DNA from: Gymnorhina tibicen
Taxonomy: Eukaryota; Chordata; Aves; Passeriformes; Artamidae
Length of the DNA: 64,000 bases
Direction: 5' to 3'
Assembly: GCA_013399875.1 (NCBI GenBank)
Contig: VXAZ01004547.1
Location: forward strand, 489,455-553,454
The notes below the pieces were generated by a model. That model searched no databases. It saw nothing but the letters and a program-made list of their open reading frames with translations, and had not been told where the DNA came from. Position 1 is the stretch's first letter. Each line of letters starts with the position of its first letter. The translations under genes and the position numbers were made by a program. Below, in pieces: positions 48,831 to 63,400 of the stretch.

Positions 48831-51800
48831 CTGATGGTAAATAATGGATATCGAATGTCTTGAGAGGTTATTTGTCAGAATACGTCGGAAAGCGACTCTT
48901 TTTATTTTGTCTCCTTGTTTTGTTTTTGAAAGATTCGTCTCAGGCAGTTTTGAGTTTCTTGAATCTGGAAGAACGTTGGTAGTGATCAGAAACCGGCAGG
49001 CACACAGCTAATGAAATAGTATTAAATAGCAGTCTTGCATAACACTAAATTTTCCATGATGATCTTGGAATCTTTTGGAGTGGTAGTACAATGTCATTGT
49101 ACTTGAGTGCTGCGAAACACGTCAGTGCTGGGCAGCACAGCTGCGAGATGAAGGGCATTATCTGCTCTTCTGGTTTTCCACTCTCGCTTTTAGAGAAGTG
49201 ACAAGTAGGCAGCCGGGCCTAAAAACTCTGTGGTGAGAGCGTGTGATGGAGGTGCAGACCTAGGAGTCAGGAAGGAAGTTCTTTTATTTGGACAGAAATC
49301 ATCCTAAAAGAGCAGTAGAGGAGGAAAATTGACATGCTGGCTGGGTGCTGGGATAGCAGCCCGAGAGGAAGGTGTTGGTTGAAATGTTAGATGATGGGTG
49401 TTCACTGAAGTATTTGGTAATTTTGAGACTGAGAATTACTCTCATATCACCAACTCTCTCTGTTGTGTAGTCTGTGATACTATGTAGCCTTACGAATTCT
49501 TTTCCTTTGCTTAAAAACTAGTCTAGGCCAACACTTCATGAAAAATTTAAGGGCTTCTTTAAACAAATTTAAACAAGTTACTTTAAATAAGCTAAATGCA
49601 TAAAAAGGTAAATTTATCAGCTAGTACCTGGCTTCTATTAGCTTATATTCTAGATAACATTTAATTCTTTAAATTCTTGAAAGTTACTAATACTTTCTTA
49701 ATTGCTCTTTTCATACAGAAATAAGGCTTAAACAGTTGTGTCTGCATTGTACCTCTTAATTGGTGGCTGAGACAAAAACGGTTGATAAATAAGAACTCTT
49801 GGATTAAGAGTGTTTTAGTTTGGGGTTTTTTTTTAATTTGTTTTGCATTTTCCTCCCCTACTCTCCTTCCAAAATAGTGAGTTGGAAAGTGTATCCTACC
49901 TCTGTCAGTCAGGATGTTTAATCCTCTTAATGAGCCTTAGGCTTCATGTTTACGGTCTAGCAGTGAGATCCACCAGTGGCCTGTATTTTTGTTAATACAC
50001 ATTGCTTTTTAATGAAGTGGGCTTTGCTGTTTCAGAGGAAGGATGGGTGAGATGTTAGCTTGCAATATCAAATTAAACTCAAGTTTCATTGTTGTACTGC
50101 AGCCTCCCTTGGTCAAGTCACTTAAAACCACAGAGTATTTTTGGACTGATAAAAGAAAAAGGGCTCAAGTGCTGGATTGATCTGTGATTATCTACAGTGC
50201 CCTTTAGCTCTTTCCTTATCTCAGTTTTGGACTGGTTTTCTCTGAGACAAGTTCCACTAAATCTTAATTAGCGCTAAGTGGTACAGATCTGTGCTGATCT
50301 GAACTGGCTGTAGGACCAAAGGTTGGCTTGCAGTGCTGTTAATATTCAGTATTACACATTTTTCCATTAATTGCAGCTTTAAAACAGAGGCAGTAAGATT
50401 CAGCATTGTACAAAAGTGGATTACAGATAAATATTAAAACATGCAGGACACTTAAATACTATATTAAGATTATACACTGAAAATATTAATGAATGAGGAT
50501 ATTCCTTGGATATGATCAGGTTGCTACTTAAATGTTCTGTTTCAGAGAATATTTATTCTTGTGTTGTGAGGGAACAAACAGATAAGCTTATTTAATACCA
50601 TCCATTCTTTTGTATTAGTTTTAATGAATTATTAAGAATGAATGATGTTCAGTTCTTTGGGCTGACTTTTAGTTATCACGTGGTTAGCTTGAAATCTACT
50701 TTGAAGTCCTTCCTCCATTTCCAAGTGCTCTGCCAACCAAATGCATTATTTGGAGGTAACGATGCTGCACACACACTGCAAACTTGGGCTGTTTCAGACA
50801 ATCAGAGTTGCTGAGCCAGCTTCTGTAGCTCCGCTGTGCTCTAGTGCTGTGTGGACACTGATGGTGCTGACATCTCCATTCTCTTACAGGCCTTTTCTAG
50901 TGTCAGTAAAGACTGAGCTTTAGCAAGAACAGTGCTGCTGTCAGTACGACAAGTATACAGTGAATAGTAAATTAAATATTAAGTTGAAATGTAGTTAGGA
51001 TTTTACTTGATGTCTCTTCTTGTTATATGCTAACAATCACTAGCAAAGGAATTATTGAAATCTGTGAAGTATCTTTGCATTAGCCTCACCCAGAAAAAAA
51101 TCAGACCAATAAACATGGGGCAAAGGGGACTATTGTACTGCAGTTGTGTTCACACAAATAAATCATTTACTTAAAGCCTTGAGAAAGAACTTCATACGGG
51201 ATTGGGGATACAGGCACTAAAAATCTCAAACCAGTAAATTTTGCTCATAAAGAAGAAAACGGTGATGATAGATTAAACTTGTCTCTTCATCTCAGTCTTC
51301 TAAACATTTTCTGTGTTTTAAGAACCTACAATTCTCAATTCAGAGGTCTTTACTGTTAAATTTTTCACCTTCATACCCTTCTTAAAAGGAAAAGTGGGTT
51401 TTTCAATAGTAAATACAAGTGTTGACACACAGTGATGTGGTTTGGCAGTCACCAGGGTTTTTTTGCTGTAAGGATCCAGCTATATTCACAACCTTGTAAG
51501 GAGTTTTTTCCAATTGCTTTTACTGTAATGGTTTGCTGCTGTGCTGGTCAGGAGCATACTTTTAACTTCTAAAGGTGATATCCTTGGTGATTAGTAAATA
51601 TACACTTATGCCAGTGTTGTTCTTTAGCTTAAAGATGCTGAGCCTCTTGGCAACAAGTGACTGCAGTCAATCAGAAAAATCTCCTCCAGCCCAAAGTTTG
51701 TTTATCTGCTACGTGATGGGCAGTGAGCCTGGTAGCTTGAGCTGCTGCTGACCCACTCCACTGGGCTGCCTTCTCAAGCCATCCCTGTCATATTCCGAGC

Positions 51801-53567
51801 TACGTGTCTGTTGTTGGACTGAATCCACACATCTTGACTTTTACGTTAAATTGGATTCTGTAGCATCATAAAAACAGATGTCTTCCAGATTACCTGGCAC
51901 TTCTGTTGTGTGACTGCAGATGCATCGATCACATAAATGCTGTCTGCATTTTGATTATAAAGAGCGTGGGAGTAGAGCACAGCATTCCATCTTTGCCTCT
52001 TTAAAATCTTTTCATGACCTGCACTTCTTAAGTTTCTCTGTTTTTGTTGGAGTAGAGGAAGGATATTTTCCAGATTTTTTTTTTAGTTTGTTGATAGTTA
52101 GACTAAAACAAGAAGAGACATTAAGTAAAGTTAAATGTAGGTACTACTTCAGGATTTTATTACAAGTTTGGATTTAATTCTTTTTTTCTTTCCCAATAAT
52201 TATCTTTTCTTTACTGATTTACTTTCTTCTTTTCATCCATTATATTTGTAGAGACTAATCCAATCTCTTAGCCTTTGTTGTATTGCCTTGGTAAGCCAAA
52301 CCTACACCTTTCTAGGTGATTGATTCATCAGGAAAAAATCAGTAACCTGCCCACCTCTTCCTATTCTGGCACAGCTTCCTTGAGTGTGGCTCAGCATGTG
52401 AATTCTCACCAATGCCCTGTACAGTGGTGTTAATGCTTTGGCCCATGTAATGGAAGCATTTTTATTTTTGCACTTTGGATTTTACTTACCCCATGTTTTC
52501 TGTAGCTTAATATCATTGTGATTGACAGATGTCTCCTTTCTTTCATCTGCCTTATAGCAGAGAATTATGGTTTTGCTTGAAAATATCTGCTCTGTAATTT
52601 TAATATAGTATCCCATTTTTATTGTCTATGATTGTTATTCTCTTCTAGTATAATTGCCTGATTTTTCTGGATTAACAATGCCTCTCAGGGCTGCCAGGAA
52701 AAAAAAAAAAACAACAAACCCAAATTCATTGGAATTAATGATTTGTATTTCCTGTGTTTGGCCAAGACTGACAATCTGCATAAAGCTAAAACAATGAGTT
52801 TACACATTTTAGAATTCAGACAAACCTACTGGATTATTTTCCTGCTCTTCAGTTGAAATACATGAGGCAGTTTGAGGCATACATTCCAAAACAGACCTAA
52901 AACCTGCAATCTTTTGTACATGTTGGTACTTCCAATTTTTGTCACTGGGGAGCAAGGAGTGTAAAACACTTTTTCTCTATATAAACACTGTAAAGGAAAT
53001 AAGTAATTCCATGTTTTTATTTTGTAAAGCACGGCTTTAACTGTTCAGAGTATTTCACAGTTCTGTGTTGATGTTAGTTGATGAAGATCTCAAAATCTGT
53101 TGAGTGTTTTCTCTTAAATTATTCAAATGGAAATGCACTGTTTGTAAGTTCAACCTTTATTTAAATAGACAAAACGGTAACTGAATTTTCTAATACCTTA
53201 GAGATGTTTTTGGAAAAGTTAGATTTTTTGAGTTGTTTATTCCTCTTGTTTGCTACTGATCTTGAAGATGAAAAATTTAGTACCAGGCATGTCTATGTTC
53301 TTCTGATGTTTGACTTTAAAGAAATAAATATCTGTGATGTAACTAGATTTGATGGTTATAGATTCCTTGCTGTCTTGGAATCATGTTAATTGAATCTGAA
53401 TGTTATTAGGAGATAACCACAACATATCAGACGCTGTTCCAAGCAGCTAGATAGATTTCTGCTAATACATGCAGTAGGGTCATCATTAAGAAGACATTTT
53501 ATTCTAAGGTAAACATTGTTTGGCTTTCTCTCTGTATATTCTTATTGATTTTTATTCCAATTTGTAG
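48831..53567 (+). other. SPART: SPART intron 1
   Basis: AT-rich intron between the proposed untranslated exon 1 and the first coding exon. It holds homopolymer runs such as the A run near 52700, and otherwise no recognisable exon, repeat family or RNA gene. Confidence 0.6.
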
Positions 53568-53569
53568 TA

Positions 53570-54403
53570 ATGGAACAACTGCAGGATCCGGTTATGCAAG
53601 ACGATGCAAATATTAAAGCCATTAATGAAGAGTACAGGAAAGCCTTTATTTTTATCAATAAAGGACTGAATACAGATGAACTGGGTCAGAAGGAAGAGGC
53701 AAGAAGTTACTATAAGCAAGGGCTTGACCACTTGCTCCGAGGAGTTAGCATTCCATCAGAAGGTCCCGCGTGTGTCGGGTCCCAGTGGGAGTCTGCCAGG
53801 CAAATGCAGCAGAAGATGAGGGAGACCCTGCAAAATGTTCATGCTCGACTCGGCAGCCTAGAGCAAAACACCCCACCAGTACAAGCAAGTCCTGCTACGA
53901 TGGATACCCCTCCTGGGGTGCCCAAGTTATACCCATCCATTCCTTCCAAAGAAAAGCCAGAAAGACCCCCTGCCCCTAATTCTCTGTTTGTACCAAGTCA
54001 GCCACCTGCAGCAGATGGAAGTGTTGCAGCTGTGAGTCAGGGGCAAATTCCAGCTATGAGTCCATCATCTGCAAAACCTCTTTGTCTGCCTAATGAAGCA
54101 CCTCCTGCCTATACTCCTCAAGCTACCAATGGCCACTTTACTGTGTCTTACGGCACAGACTCTGGGGAGTTTTCTTCTGTGGGCGAGGACTACTACAACA
54201 ACAAGTGTACTCAGCCACCTCCCCTGGAAAACCTGGGAGTGGATGCAGATGAGCTGATCTTGATTCCCCAAGGAGTACAGATATTTTTTGTGACTCCTGA
54301 TGGGCAGGTTAGTGCTCCTTCATATCCTGGATATCTGCGCATCGTGAAGTTCTTGGATACAGATAGTGAAGCTGCTCAGAATCGTCCACCGGCATTTCTT
54401 CAG
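53570..54403 (+). CDS. SPART: SPART coding exon 1 (MIT domain, PPAY)
   Basis: 278 codons, phase 0 at the end. The acceptor is TTTGTAG at 53567, two bases before the ATG; the donor is CTTCAG/GTAACAG. It contains the MIT domain, the variable Pro-rich linker, EAPPAYTPQ, the strongly conserved VSYGTDSGEFSSVGE block and the start of the middle domain. Confidence 0.98.
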
Positions 54404-57400
54404 GTAACAGATAATTTTCTCCTTTTATTAAAATTTCAAGAACTGTCATAAAACTCTAACTGGCAAACTTCTGAGCCTAAATATCCATGCGATAATATGA
54501 AGGATGTGAAGGTGTTGCAGAAATGGTTTTCTGCAAGTACACACTTTTACGACTCTTTCTGTGAAAAGCACCTCTGTGTCTTCCCAAGGTTTTCAAGTGC
54601 TGACTGTTCTGGTGAATTCCAATATGTAAAGGAGTTGACTTAACATGTCTTTCCATTTCATAAAATTGACTTCTTTCCTTACATAGAGAAGACCTGTTGA
54701 TTCACCTACTCTAACAAATCAGTATAAAATGGAGTTGGGTGCTACCTGCTTCATTCTCAATTAGTGATAAAGTATTGAAGTTATGACAATTGATAATTTG
54801 AAATTTGAGGGTCCATGTTAATCCAGACTCAGAACTACAAATAAAAAAGATGCATTATTTGTACTTTTTCAGTCCTTATTTGCTTCATGTGGGCATGTTC
54901 TGTAATGAACATGGTGTTTCTGGTTTGGCTTCTGACTTTGGATCTCAGTGTTACTGCTAAGATTGGCTGGTTTGGGGTCTGCTGGTTCAGCTCCACTCTT
55001 GTTAGCAGTCTTCAACTGCTAACAGTAGGCCAGTGACAGCTGTGCATTCCTATTTGTCCTGTCATATAAACCTGTCTTGAGATCTCCAGGCGCTGTGAAT
55101 CCTGACTTGTTCGGCAGTTCTTTTCATCTGGGCCTCAAGATGAGACCTCAGTTAAGAGGGTACCAGCCTGAATTATAGTCCTGTAAAAATTAGTATTTTC
55201 TCTATATTAGACTGTCAGAACTAATCAAGAGTGATAGTTCCAGAAACATGTAGAAACGTTCCAGAAACGTTGTGTTTTTTATGGATTGTTTTTCTTTTTT
55301 ATTTTGTTCAAGATGGTATAAGGCTTTTTATTTTTCATCATAGAATCATAAAACGGTTTGGGTTTTATATATGGAAGGGACCATAAAGATCATTCAATTC
55401 CAACCCCACTGCCATCAGCAGGGAACATTTCACTAGAAGGCTCCACTAGAAACTTTATGGAAAATTAGGTTTATGGTGCTTATCAGTATGTTCTGCCTAT
55501 CTTTCTTTTTAAAAGCATCCTTTGATTCTTTTACGTACTTGTCTTTCCTAGGTTTGTGACTGGCTTTATCCTCTAATGTGTAACCAATCTCCTGTTCTGT
55601 GCTGCAATACTGGGGTCTACATGTTCCCTGACACAATGTCCCAGCTACCAGGGTCCTACGTGGGGGTAGTGCTGTCTTCAGAACTTCCAGCAGCTGACAG
55701 AGAGCTGTTTGAGGATCTCTTGAAACAGATGTCTGACCTACGAATCCAGGTAAATTTCTGGCCTGTCTGTTATAAACCAATAAGGAAAGGTGTAAATCAT
55801 CAATATATTCATGCATTTACATTTAGTTGTGTAAAATGACAAATTTTTGTCTTGGTTGGTAAGCTCCTCAGTGAGAAATAGGTAAAGTAGCCAAGATTAA
55901 GCAGCTTTGTAATGAAACTGTAGGTCCTATGAGATGAGATGACAGAAATGTTAAAATACTGAATTAAAGCATAGAGTGGAATTTGAGACCATTTTTTATA
56001 TATTCTCTATTTTTCTGAAAGAGAACTCAGAGTGAAATTATGTGTTCAGGAGAAAGCATGCTTTTCCTTGTGTGTGCATGCACACAACTCTCTGTGTAGT
56101 TTTGATGATAGCATTCTTGGATTATCGTGCCCAAACGAGTTTAGAGTTCAAAAATGTTAGGCCACCTCAGAGAAGATCTGAGAAAATAGTATGTACCTCA
56201 AAAATCTGCCTTCCAATGAGATCTCAAAATACATAAATCTGATGCCTTACTGTAGTAAGTTGTTGACAGATAGAGAAAATATCAAATAACCCCCCATAGT
56301 CTAACAAATGTGCAATGAAATTCAATGACTTGAAGCAAAGTGGGCAATATTACTGTAGGAGCACTGGAACATCATTTCAGGAAGAATGATAATCAGTAAC
56401 TGCTTAAAAAATCATAGCATGATTAAATCTTTTAATGAAAGTATTTTGTTGAATTGCCAAAATGTGAAAGCAGTGATGATGAAGGACCAGTTTGGAGCAT
56501 CCCACGAGGGCAGAGTTCTGTTGTGGTATAAATCCCGGTGAGTTCAGCAGGGAATTTCACTGGCACAGGAGGTCACTAATTTTTACTTAAAAGGGGAAAA
56601 TACTACACAATTATGTGATATTGACTCCCTGGATAAAATTCTGTCTTTTTTCTGCCTAGAAGTAGTTCAAATTTGATATCTCATTGGTTCCTTATTTTCC
56701 TAAAACACTTTGTTACTGTTCCCTGATACAATGTTGCAGGTGCCAGGATCCCATGAGAGAGTAGGGTTATCTTCAGAGCTCCCAGCAACTGAGAGAGCAC
56801 ATTTTGGAGATAAATTTAAAGAGAGGTCTGGCCACAAAGTCCAGGTAAATGCCAGGACGTTCCAAAATTCTATAGTAAAAAAATGCACAGAAATGCATGT
56901 TAGAACTGCTGATTTGATTGATGGCAGCTGTGTATGCTGTGTCCTGTAGTTATTTTTTTGTTGGGTGGCTTTTTTGGTTTTTGTTTTGTTGTTGTTGTTT
57001 GGTTTCTTGTCAAATGCCAATTCAGTTACTGCAGCCTGGCACATTTTTCAAATCGGCATATTCCTGAAGTTTTTAAAACTGTGATATAGCACAAGTATTC
57101 CAAAGCCTAGTCTGATGGCCATTTAATGTGTCTGTTTTACATAGTACTCACAAGGATCTAATTGACAACTATATTTAATATAATTACAGTACTGAGTCAC
57201 CTGTCTTATTAGACAATCCATTTTTTCTCCTTAATATAGATCTAAGAAGTCTTGTTGACTGGTTTTCTATATAGTGACCCAACTTGTGGTGTAACTAAAT
57301 TACATCTGGAACATAGTTTGGGTCTTTTAATAGGTTTTTTGTTTGTTTTTTACCTGTAGCTGTTTATTGAGGTAATTTCTCCTGCCCACCCCCAGAGTGT

Positions 57401-60400
57401 TTTGGTCACATGCTGAAGACATTTCTTGACACCAGATTTCACGTTGCTGTCACCCAGTAATTGATGATGTAGTACATGTCAGTGATACATTGTTAACCTT
57501 CTGGGTAGCAACCTCCTAAGGTTTTATCTACTCTTTTCTGTTAATGCTGGTTTTACTACATTCAGCTATGTGCAATGCTTTTATCCAGTAAATATTTCAT
57601 GGGAATTTAAGAATTCCATTTAATAGCAAATACTGTTCTATATTGTGTATTCTGTTCTGCCTATGGGTTTAATTTATAAATGTTTTCATTTAGACTCTTC
57701 TAGACTAAACAAAAAAGTTTTTTCTTTCTATCATTAGCTAGCAGTGTTTTCAAACTTTTAAAGTTTGGGGGTTTTATTTACTTTTACAGTGGAAAAGTTC
57801 TCTTAAAAACTTAAATCTGTTACAATTTTTTTAGCTTTCTGTAATTAAAGTTTAATTATACATTGTCTGTGAACTGTGTAAAGTGATGTTACACTTTTTA
57901 GAAGCGCTAAGCAGCTTGTAGTGGTGGTTGCTGTGTTTGAATGATTGCCATCTGCTCCAGGAACTGTAGAGTTTGACATGAAGTCACACAGAACCTGTCC
58001 ACCCAGCTTTAAATAAGGGTCAGTATCGTGCACAGTTTGATGTTTTCCTTGGCTGTGCCAGTCTGAAAAAGCAGCAACAGCACACAGCATGAATAATCTC
58101 CTTTATTTTTGAATTTGGCTGGAAAGGATGAGGAACAAAACAACCAGAACAGCTGCATTCCTTTAGTGCAACTGGATTCTCTAACCAAAGACTGCAGTTC
58201 TCATGCTGAATAACAACAGAGTTGGCTTCTGTCTGAGAAGATAAAAATGAGAGATGGACAAGGCTCTTATCTGTTTTGCTAGTGAACTTGTAGTGTACAT
58301 TTTCCCTGCTTAGCTATTTGGCCGTATGTCTGCATTGGCAAGCAAATCCTTTCATTGTAGCTGGATGAAAAAAGCTACAAAAAAGCTGACCTGTCTGATA
58401 AGCATTTTTGGATGTGTAGGATTTTTGTGAAAAAGTAATTGAGTCTTAGATTTAACTTGCATTTTTGTACACTTAGCCCAACTTTAGTATTATTTGGTAA
58501 TGGATGTGTATGATCTAAACCAGAAATCTTGATATGATGCAAAGTACATGCTCAGATGTTTGCTTTCACTTGTCAGCCTTCAGAAGCCTCTAGTGATGCA
58601 ATTCAGTTGCCTCAGACTGTACATATCCAGCCACAACCTGAAGGAGCAGAAGATCAGAAAGAGTTACCAGAATGGAGTGAGAAAGTTGCCCATGGAATCT
58701 TGTCAGGTACAATTGTAATAAGGGGACTGTGTTGAAAAGAAACCAATGTGAGTGACATTTAAACAGTATTTTCACCTAAATGCATGTGTGCTGCTAGAAG
58801 CTGAGTGGTCAGAAGTAGTTGTTTACTAGTTCCAGTGCTGATCATCTAAAGGATGCCTTGATGAACTTTATAAAAACCATGCAGAATATAAATCCATTGC
58901 CAACAGTTTCTTTTTTGCAAATGAGTTTGGCTCCTCATTTAACTCTGTTAGAGTATCACCTGCTGTGACTCAAACCACAATGACAGAACAATTTTACCCC
59001 TGTGTTATCATATATTACAGCAGACATCTGTTGTGATTTCTGCAGATAAACATGTGGGTTTTTTCCTCTGAGAACCTTTGTGATATACTAATGACCACCA
59101 GCTGATTGTAATAAATATGAATCTGCAAGGAGGGCTAGAGACTTGGGTTTGTGTGTTTTCCTGAGTGTTAGTAGCATTGAGATGTGCAGTCCTATCGTTT
59201 CTGGCTCAGCTGGTGCTTGCATACCTATTAAAAAACTGAGTATCTGTATTAGGCTGACATTTGGATGTGGGCTGGCTGTATTAAACTTAAACAAAATTAA
59301 TTTAAAAAGTGATGGTGTAGGTGCAGAAATTACTGCAGGACTTCTATGCTGGCCCATTCAGAGGAGAATATAATTGCAGACTGTAATCAGGAATGTTTCT
59401 AAACATTCCTGTGTTGCAGAGGCAGAGGAGGGATAGCTGAAGGAATCACAGTCTGTAAAATTGTACATACTAAAAAAACCAATTTTTGCCTTGAAGGTGC
59501 ATCTTGGCTAAGCTGGGGTCTAATGAAAGGAGCAGAATACACTGGTAAAGCTATTCACAAAGGAGCTTCTAAACTGCGAGAGCACATTCAACCAGAAGAA
59601 AAGCCTGTGGAAGTCAACCCAACTGTAGCAAAGGGACTTCATGTAGCAAAACAGGCTACTGGAGGAGCTGTGAAAGTCAGCCAATTCTTAGGTAAAAATT
59701 TCGATCTCATAGAATATATTTATGCCTTAAATAAATTCAACTTCATAAAATGTGAGCTGGTTTCTCTAGCCAGTAAACTGGAGGAGGTACTGACCTGGTA
59801 AAATCCAGAGATCAGTAGTTTGTGCCTAGTTACCTCCTGCAGGAGACATGCTTTAGGACTAGTACATATTACTTGGCCTTGAGACATCCTTTTCTTTCCT
59901 GAAAGAATAGTCTGTATAGTCTTAAGTTTGACATGCTTTTGAAAGTTTTAGACAATTCAAAATGGTGTCTCTTTTTTTTTTAAGTTGATAACCATGTATT
60001 TTAAAAGCTCTATCCTCACTGGTTACTAACACACAGTACCCCTAGAAAATATGTGTGTGCATATATTTAAACATGCACACCTGAAACAAGTCTATTGGAC
60101 TATGTATAAATATCAAGATAGAAATGGCCTGGTGTTCAGAGGTGCCTGGCAACCTCAGCAGCTCTCAGTAACTTAATTTTATTATTTATTTGCGTATAAT
60201 GTTTGTATTTACTGTCTGGTGACTCATCCAAGTCTAAAAGTAAATTGTGCTGATGTTACAAAACTACTTTGAATATCTGGAATACTTGTAAGAAAGACTT
60301 CTGCGGAAGACAGGTCAGGAAAGCAGCAGCTTGTTCTGTATCTGCAAGTTGGAGATGTCAAAGCAGTGGAAACAGTTTCTTGAAATTTGAGTGTGAGATG

Positions 60401-63400
60401 TGTATGTATTTCTTTTAAGGCACTTTTTAGCCACAAGGCCAACCTTACTTGTTTCTTAGGATTTGGAGCTGTGTAGAACCTGAAAAATAAGGTTGCTCTG
60501 TATCAGTTGGGCACTTGTGTGGCTTAAAGTCTGTCTTAAAAATAAGCATATTTAAATAGAAGCACCACTTAAGACTTCAGTGAAGCTTCCTTTTACTTAT
60601 GAGTAAAGATTTTTAAAGAAGGATGTTCTATGTTCTTATTAAAATAATTTGCATACTCTCGTTTTATGGTAGTTGAAGGGGTGTGTTCTATAGCGAGCTG
60701 TGTTGGAAAGGAGCTGGCTCCACATGTGAAGAAGCATGGCAGCAAGTTAGTTCCAGAATCCCTTAAGAAAGATAAAGATGGCAAATCTACTTTTGATGGT
60801 GCTCTGGTTGTAGCAGCAAGTGGAGTTCAAGGTAGTAAAAATTCCTTACACTTTTTAAAATTTTTTATTTTAAATAAATATTTTATTAAATAAATACGTT
60901 AAATAAATATTTTTAATGCTGTGAACTCAAATAAGTGCTGATTGTTTCTACAGGGTTTTCAACAGTGTGGCAAGGTTTAGAAAGTGCAGCGAAGTGCATT
61001 GCTAAAAGTGTTTCGACTGAGACTGTAAAAACGGTCAAATACAAGTAAGTTATGTTTTTATTGTTCTCATCTTCTACAGCACACTGTTATTGTGTCTGAG
61101 TACTGACAAAAAAAGCTTATGAAAGTGCAGGGAAGCTAACTGAAATACCTGCTTTCCTGTAATTGTGTAGCGCGTGATAAGGTAGTAAGTGCACAGTAAT
61201 GAGCATCTCCTGTATGCAAAAATCTGAAACTACTAAATTATTGTAGGAAGTATTTTTTTAGTTCTTTGTAGAAGTATTACAGCTTCAGGCTGTGTTACAA
61301 ATAATGTTCAGATTTTTATCTTTGCTCTGTGGTATAATATCATTATGAAGAAAATTACTGGTTTAAACCTCTCAGCTCTAATTCTGAATTTATGCAAACT
61401 TAGCTAAATTTATGAAAAATGAAAGAACCTCTTCTATCAGCAGGTTTGGCTAAAGCAAGGAGGTACAAAAAAAGAAAATTTTGTAAGGAAATCTAAGGCA
61501 TATATAGCAATAATAGAACAGCCTCGACTTGCTAAATACAGATGTTCCTAGAAAATGATAGTGGGGGAAGAAGACAATAACATTTGGGATTAAGATTATG
61601 TTACTAAATTGATGGAAAGATGTAAGCTGTATGCATGTACTGGAAGATGCTGTGGAGAATAAAGGAATATATTGAAATAACTGTGAAACATGAAATGCAC
61701 CCCTCACAAAAAGGGCAGTAGATTTAATAGAAAGTGAAGAGTAAGCAAAAGCAAGCAGTTTAAATGGAATTGGTGATAAGTGTAGCAAAAGAGTTATTAA
61801 AAGGATTGCTGAAAGTGCATACAGGCTATAAGCCGATGGTAACAAGATAAACATCAGCATGCAGTATTAAGCAGATTGGCATTCAGGGTTGTGTTGTGCT
61901 GTGCATTTCAAATAGGAGGCCAAATAGTGAAGTTCTAGTCAGTTGTGGTTTATTGCTGATGGTTTTTTGCAGTAGGAATGTCAGGAGAAATTGTACTGGT
62001 ACTCATTTCACATAAATTCATATTAATGTTTTTGTTTTAGATACAAATATAGGAAATATGGAGATCAGCAGACAACAGAAACTAAGAGTGAAAAATAATA
62101 AGTAACTACCTGTTGCAGCTAATTGCAATATGATTGAAAATATTTGATACGGAATCTTTAAAATCTGTCCTTACAATTATATTAAAATTGAACATAATCT
62201 CCCTTTTGTAAGCTGTTTTTTATTTCAGTGACACAGATTTCTGCCACTCAAAATACCAGTGAATGAGCTAAATTCCACTTAATGGAAACAAAGCTAAAGG
62301 AGCACAATCAGTGTCTCTAAATTAAAAAAAATGGCTAAAATTCAGCTGCAGTACCTTTGTGGATGGAATTTTAAAGAGATGCTCATCCTATGCATGTTGA
62401 TTGGAACTGGGGGAAAATGTAGCTTGAGAAGTAATATTTCTGCGAAAGTCCCATGCTACTACCTTTTTAAAAACTACTTAAATAAATGCAGTGTATATAT
62501 GTGCAGAGTATAAAAAAAAAAGAGTTAAAAATTATGCAATTCAGACAGGCAAACTAAAAAATTAGTTATCAGATATTAATAAGTTGTTAGTCTTACAGCA
62601 TTGAATAAACTGCAGTCTTACTTTAAGTGAGGTTACTAATTTAACTGATACTATACTGGCTTAAGATGTTCCTGAGGTGAAAATAATCAAATTGACAAAC
62701 TAATTGGACAAATACTTCTGCTGTGAGATTAAGTCTGTGACCTGCAAATCTCATGTTGATCACTTGTTGATCAAGGCTGTTGCTCTATCAGAGAATTAAA
62801 AGCAAAAGAAAAAACCCATGAATTCTTTTTATTCCGTTTCATTGTTAGTTCCAGCCACATGTTCTGGCTGGACTATATATATAATATATATATATATATA
62901 ACTGATATATTATAGATTTTTTGATTCTTTGATATTCTTTGCTTCTCTCTAGCTGTATCCTGAGGTCCTCAAAGAATCTCTGGTCATAACAAGCACAGGG
63001 AAAAAGTAACTGCTGACTGCTGGGATTTTGATGCTGCCAGGAATACTTCCCTTTGGCCTGGTTTATCTGACTACGGTGCTCTCTGGGGAAATGTCTGGCT
63101 ACCCAGAACAGTTAGAGTTACTGCTCTCACTGTACTCTTGTCCTCCTTCAGTGTGCTCTCTGTGCACAATTGAGTCATTAGTATGAGACTGCCAGCTTCC
63201 CCACTAAAGCATAAAGAAGCTGGACTCACAGCCCATGTGAGAGACCAAATGTTTTTATCTCTTCGTAATTTTCATGACATCAAGATGGTTTTGTTGAGCC
63301 TTTTGAGGTTTTGTACGATGCAGGACTCCAGGTGGGGGTCTCACAAAGGAGGAGCAGAGGGGCAGAATCCCCTCCTCACCCTGCTGGCCACGCTGCTTTG

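Noticed and set aside
61450..61860. 136-residue minus-strand hydrophobic frame in a SPART intron
   Set aside because: It reads Leu/Ser/Phe-rich because the plus strand is A-rich; antisense to an intron, no homology recognised.
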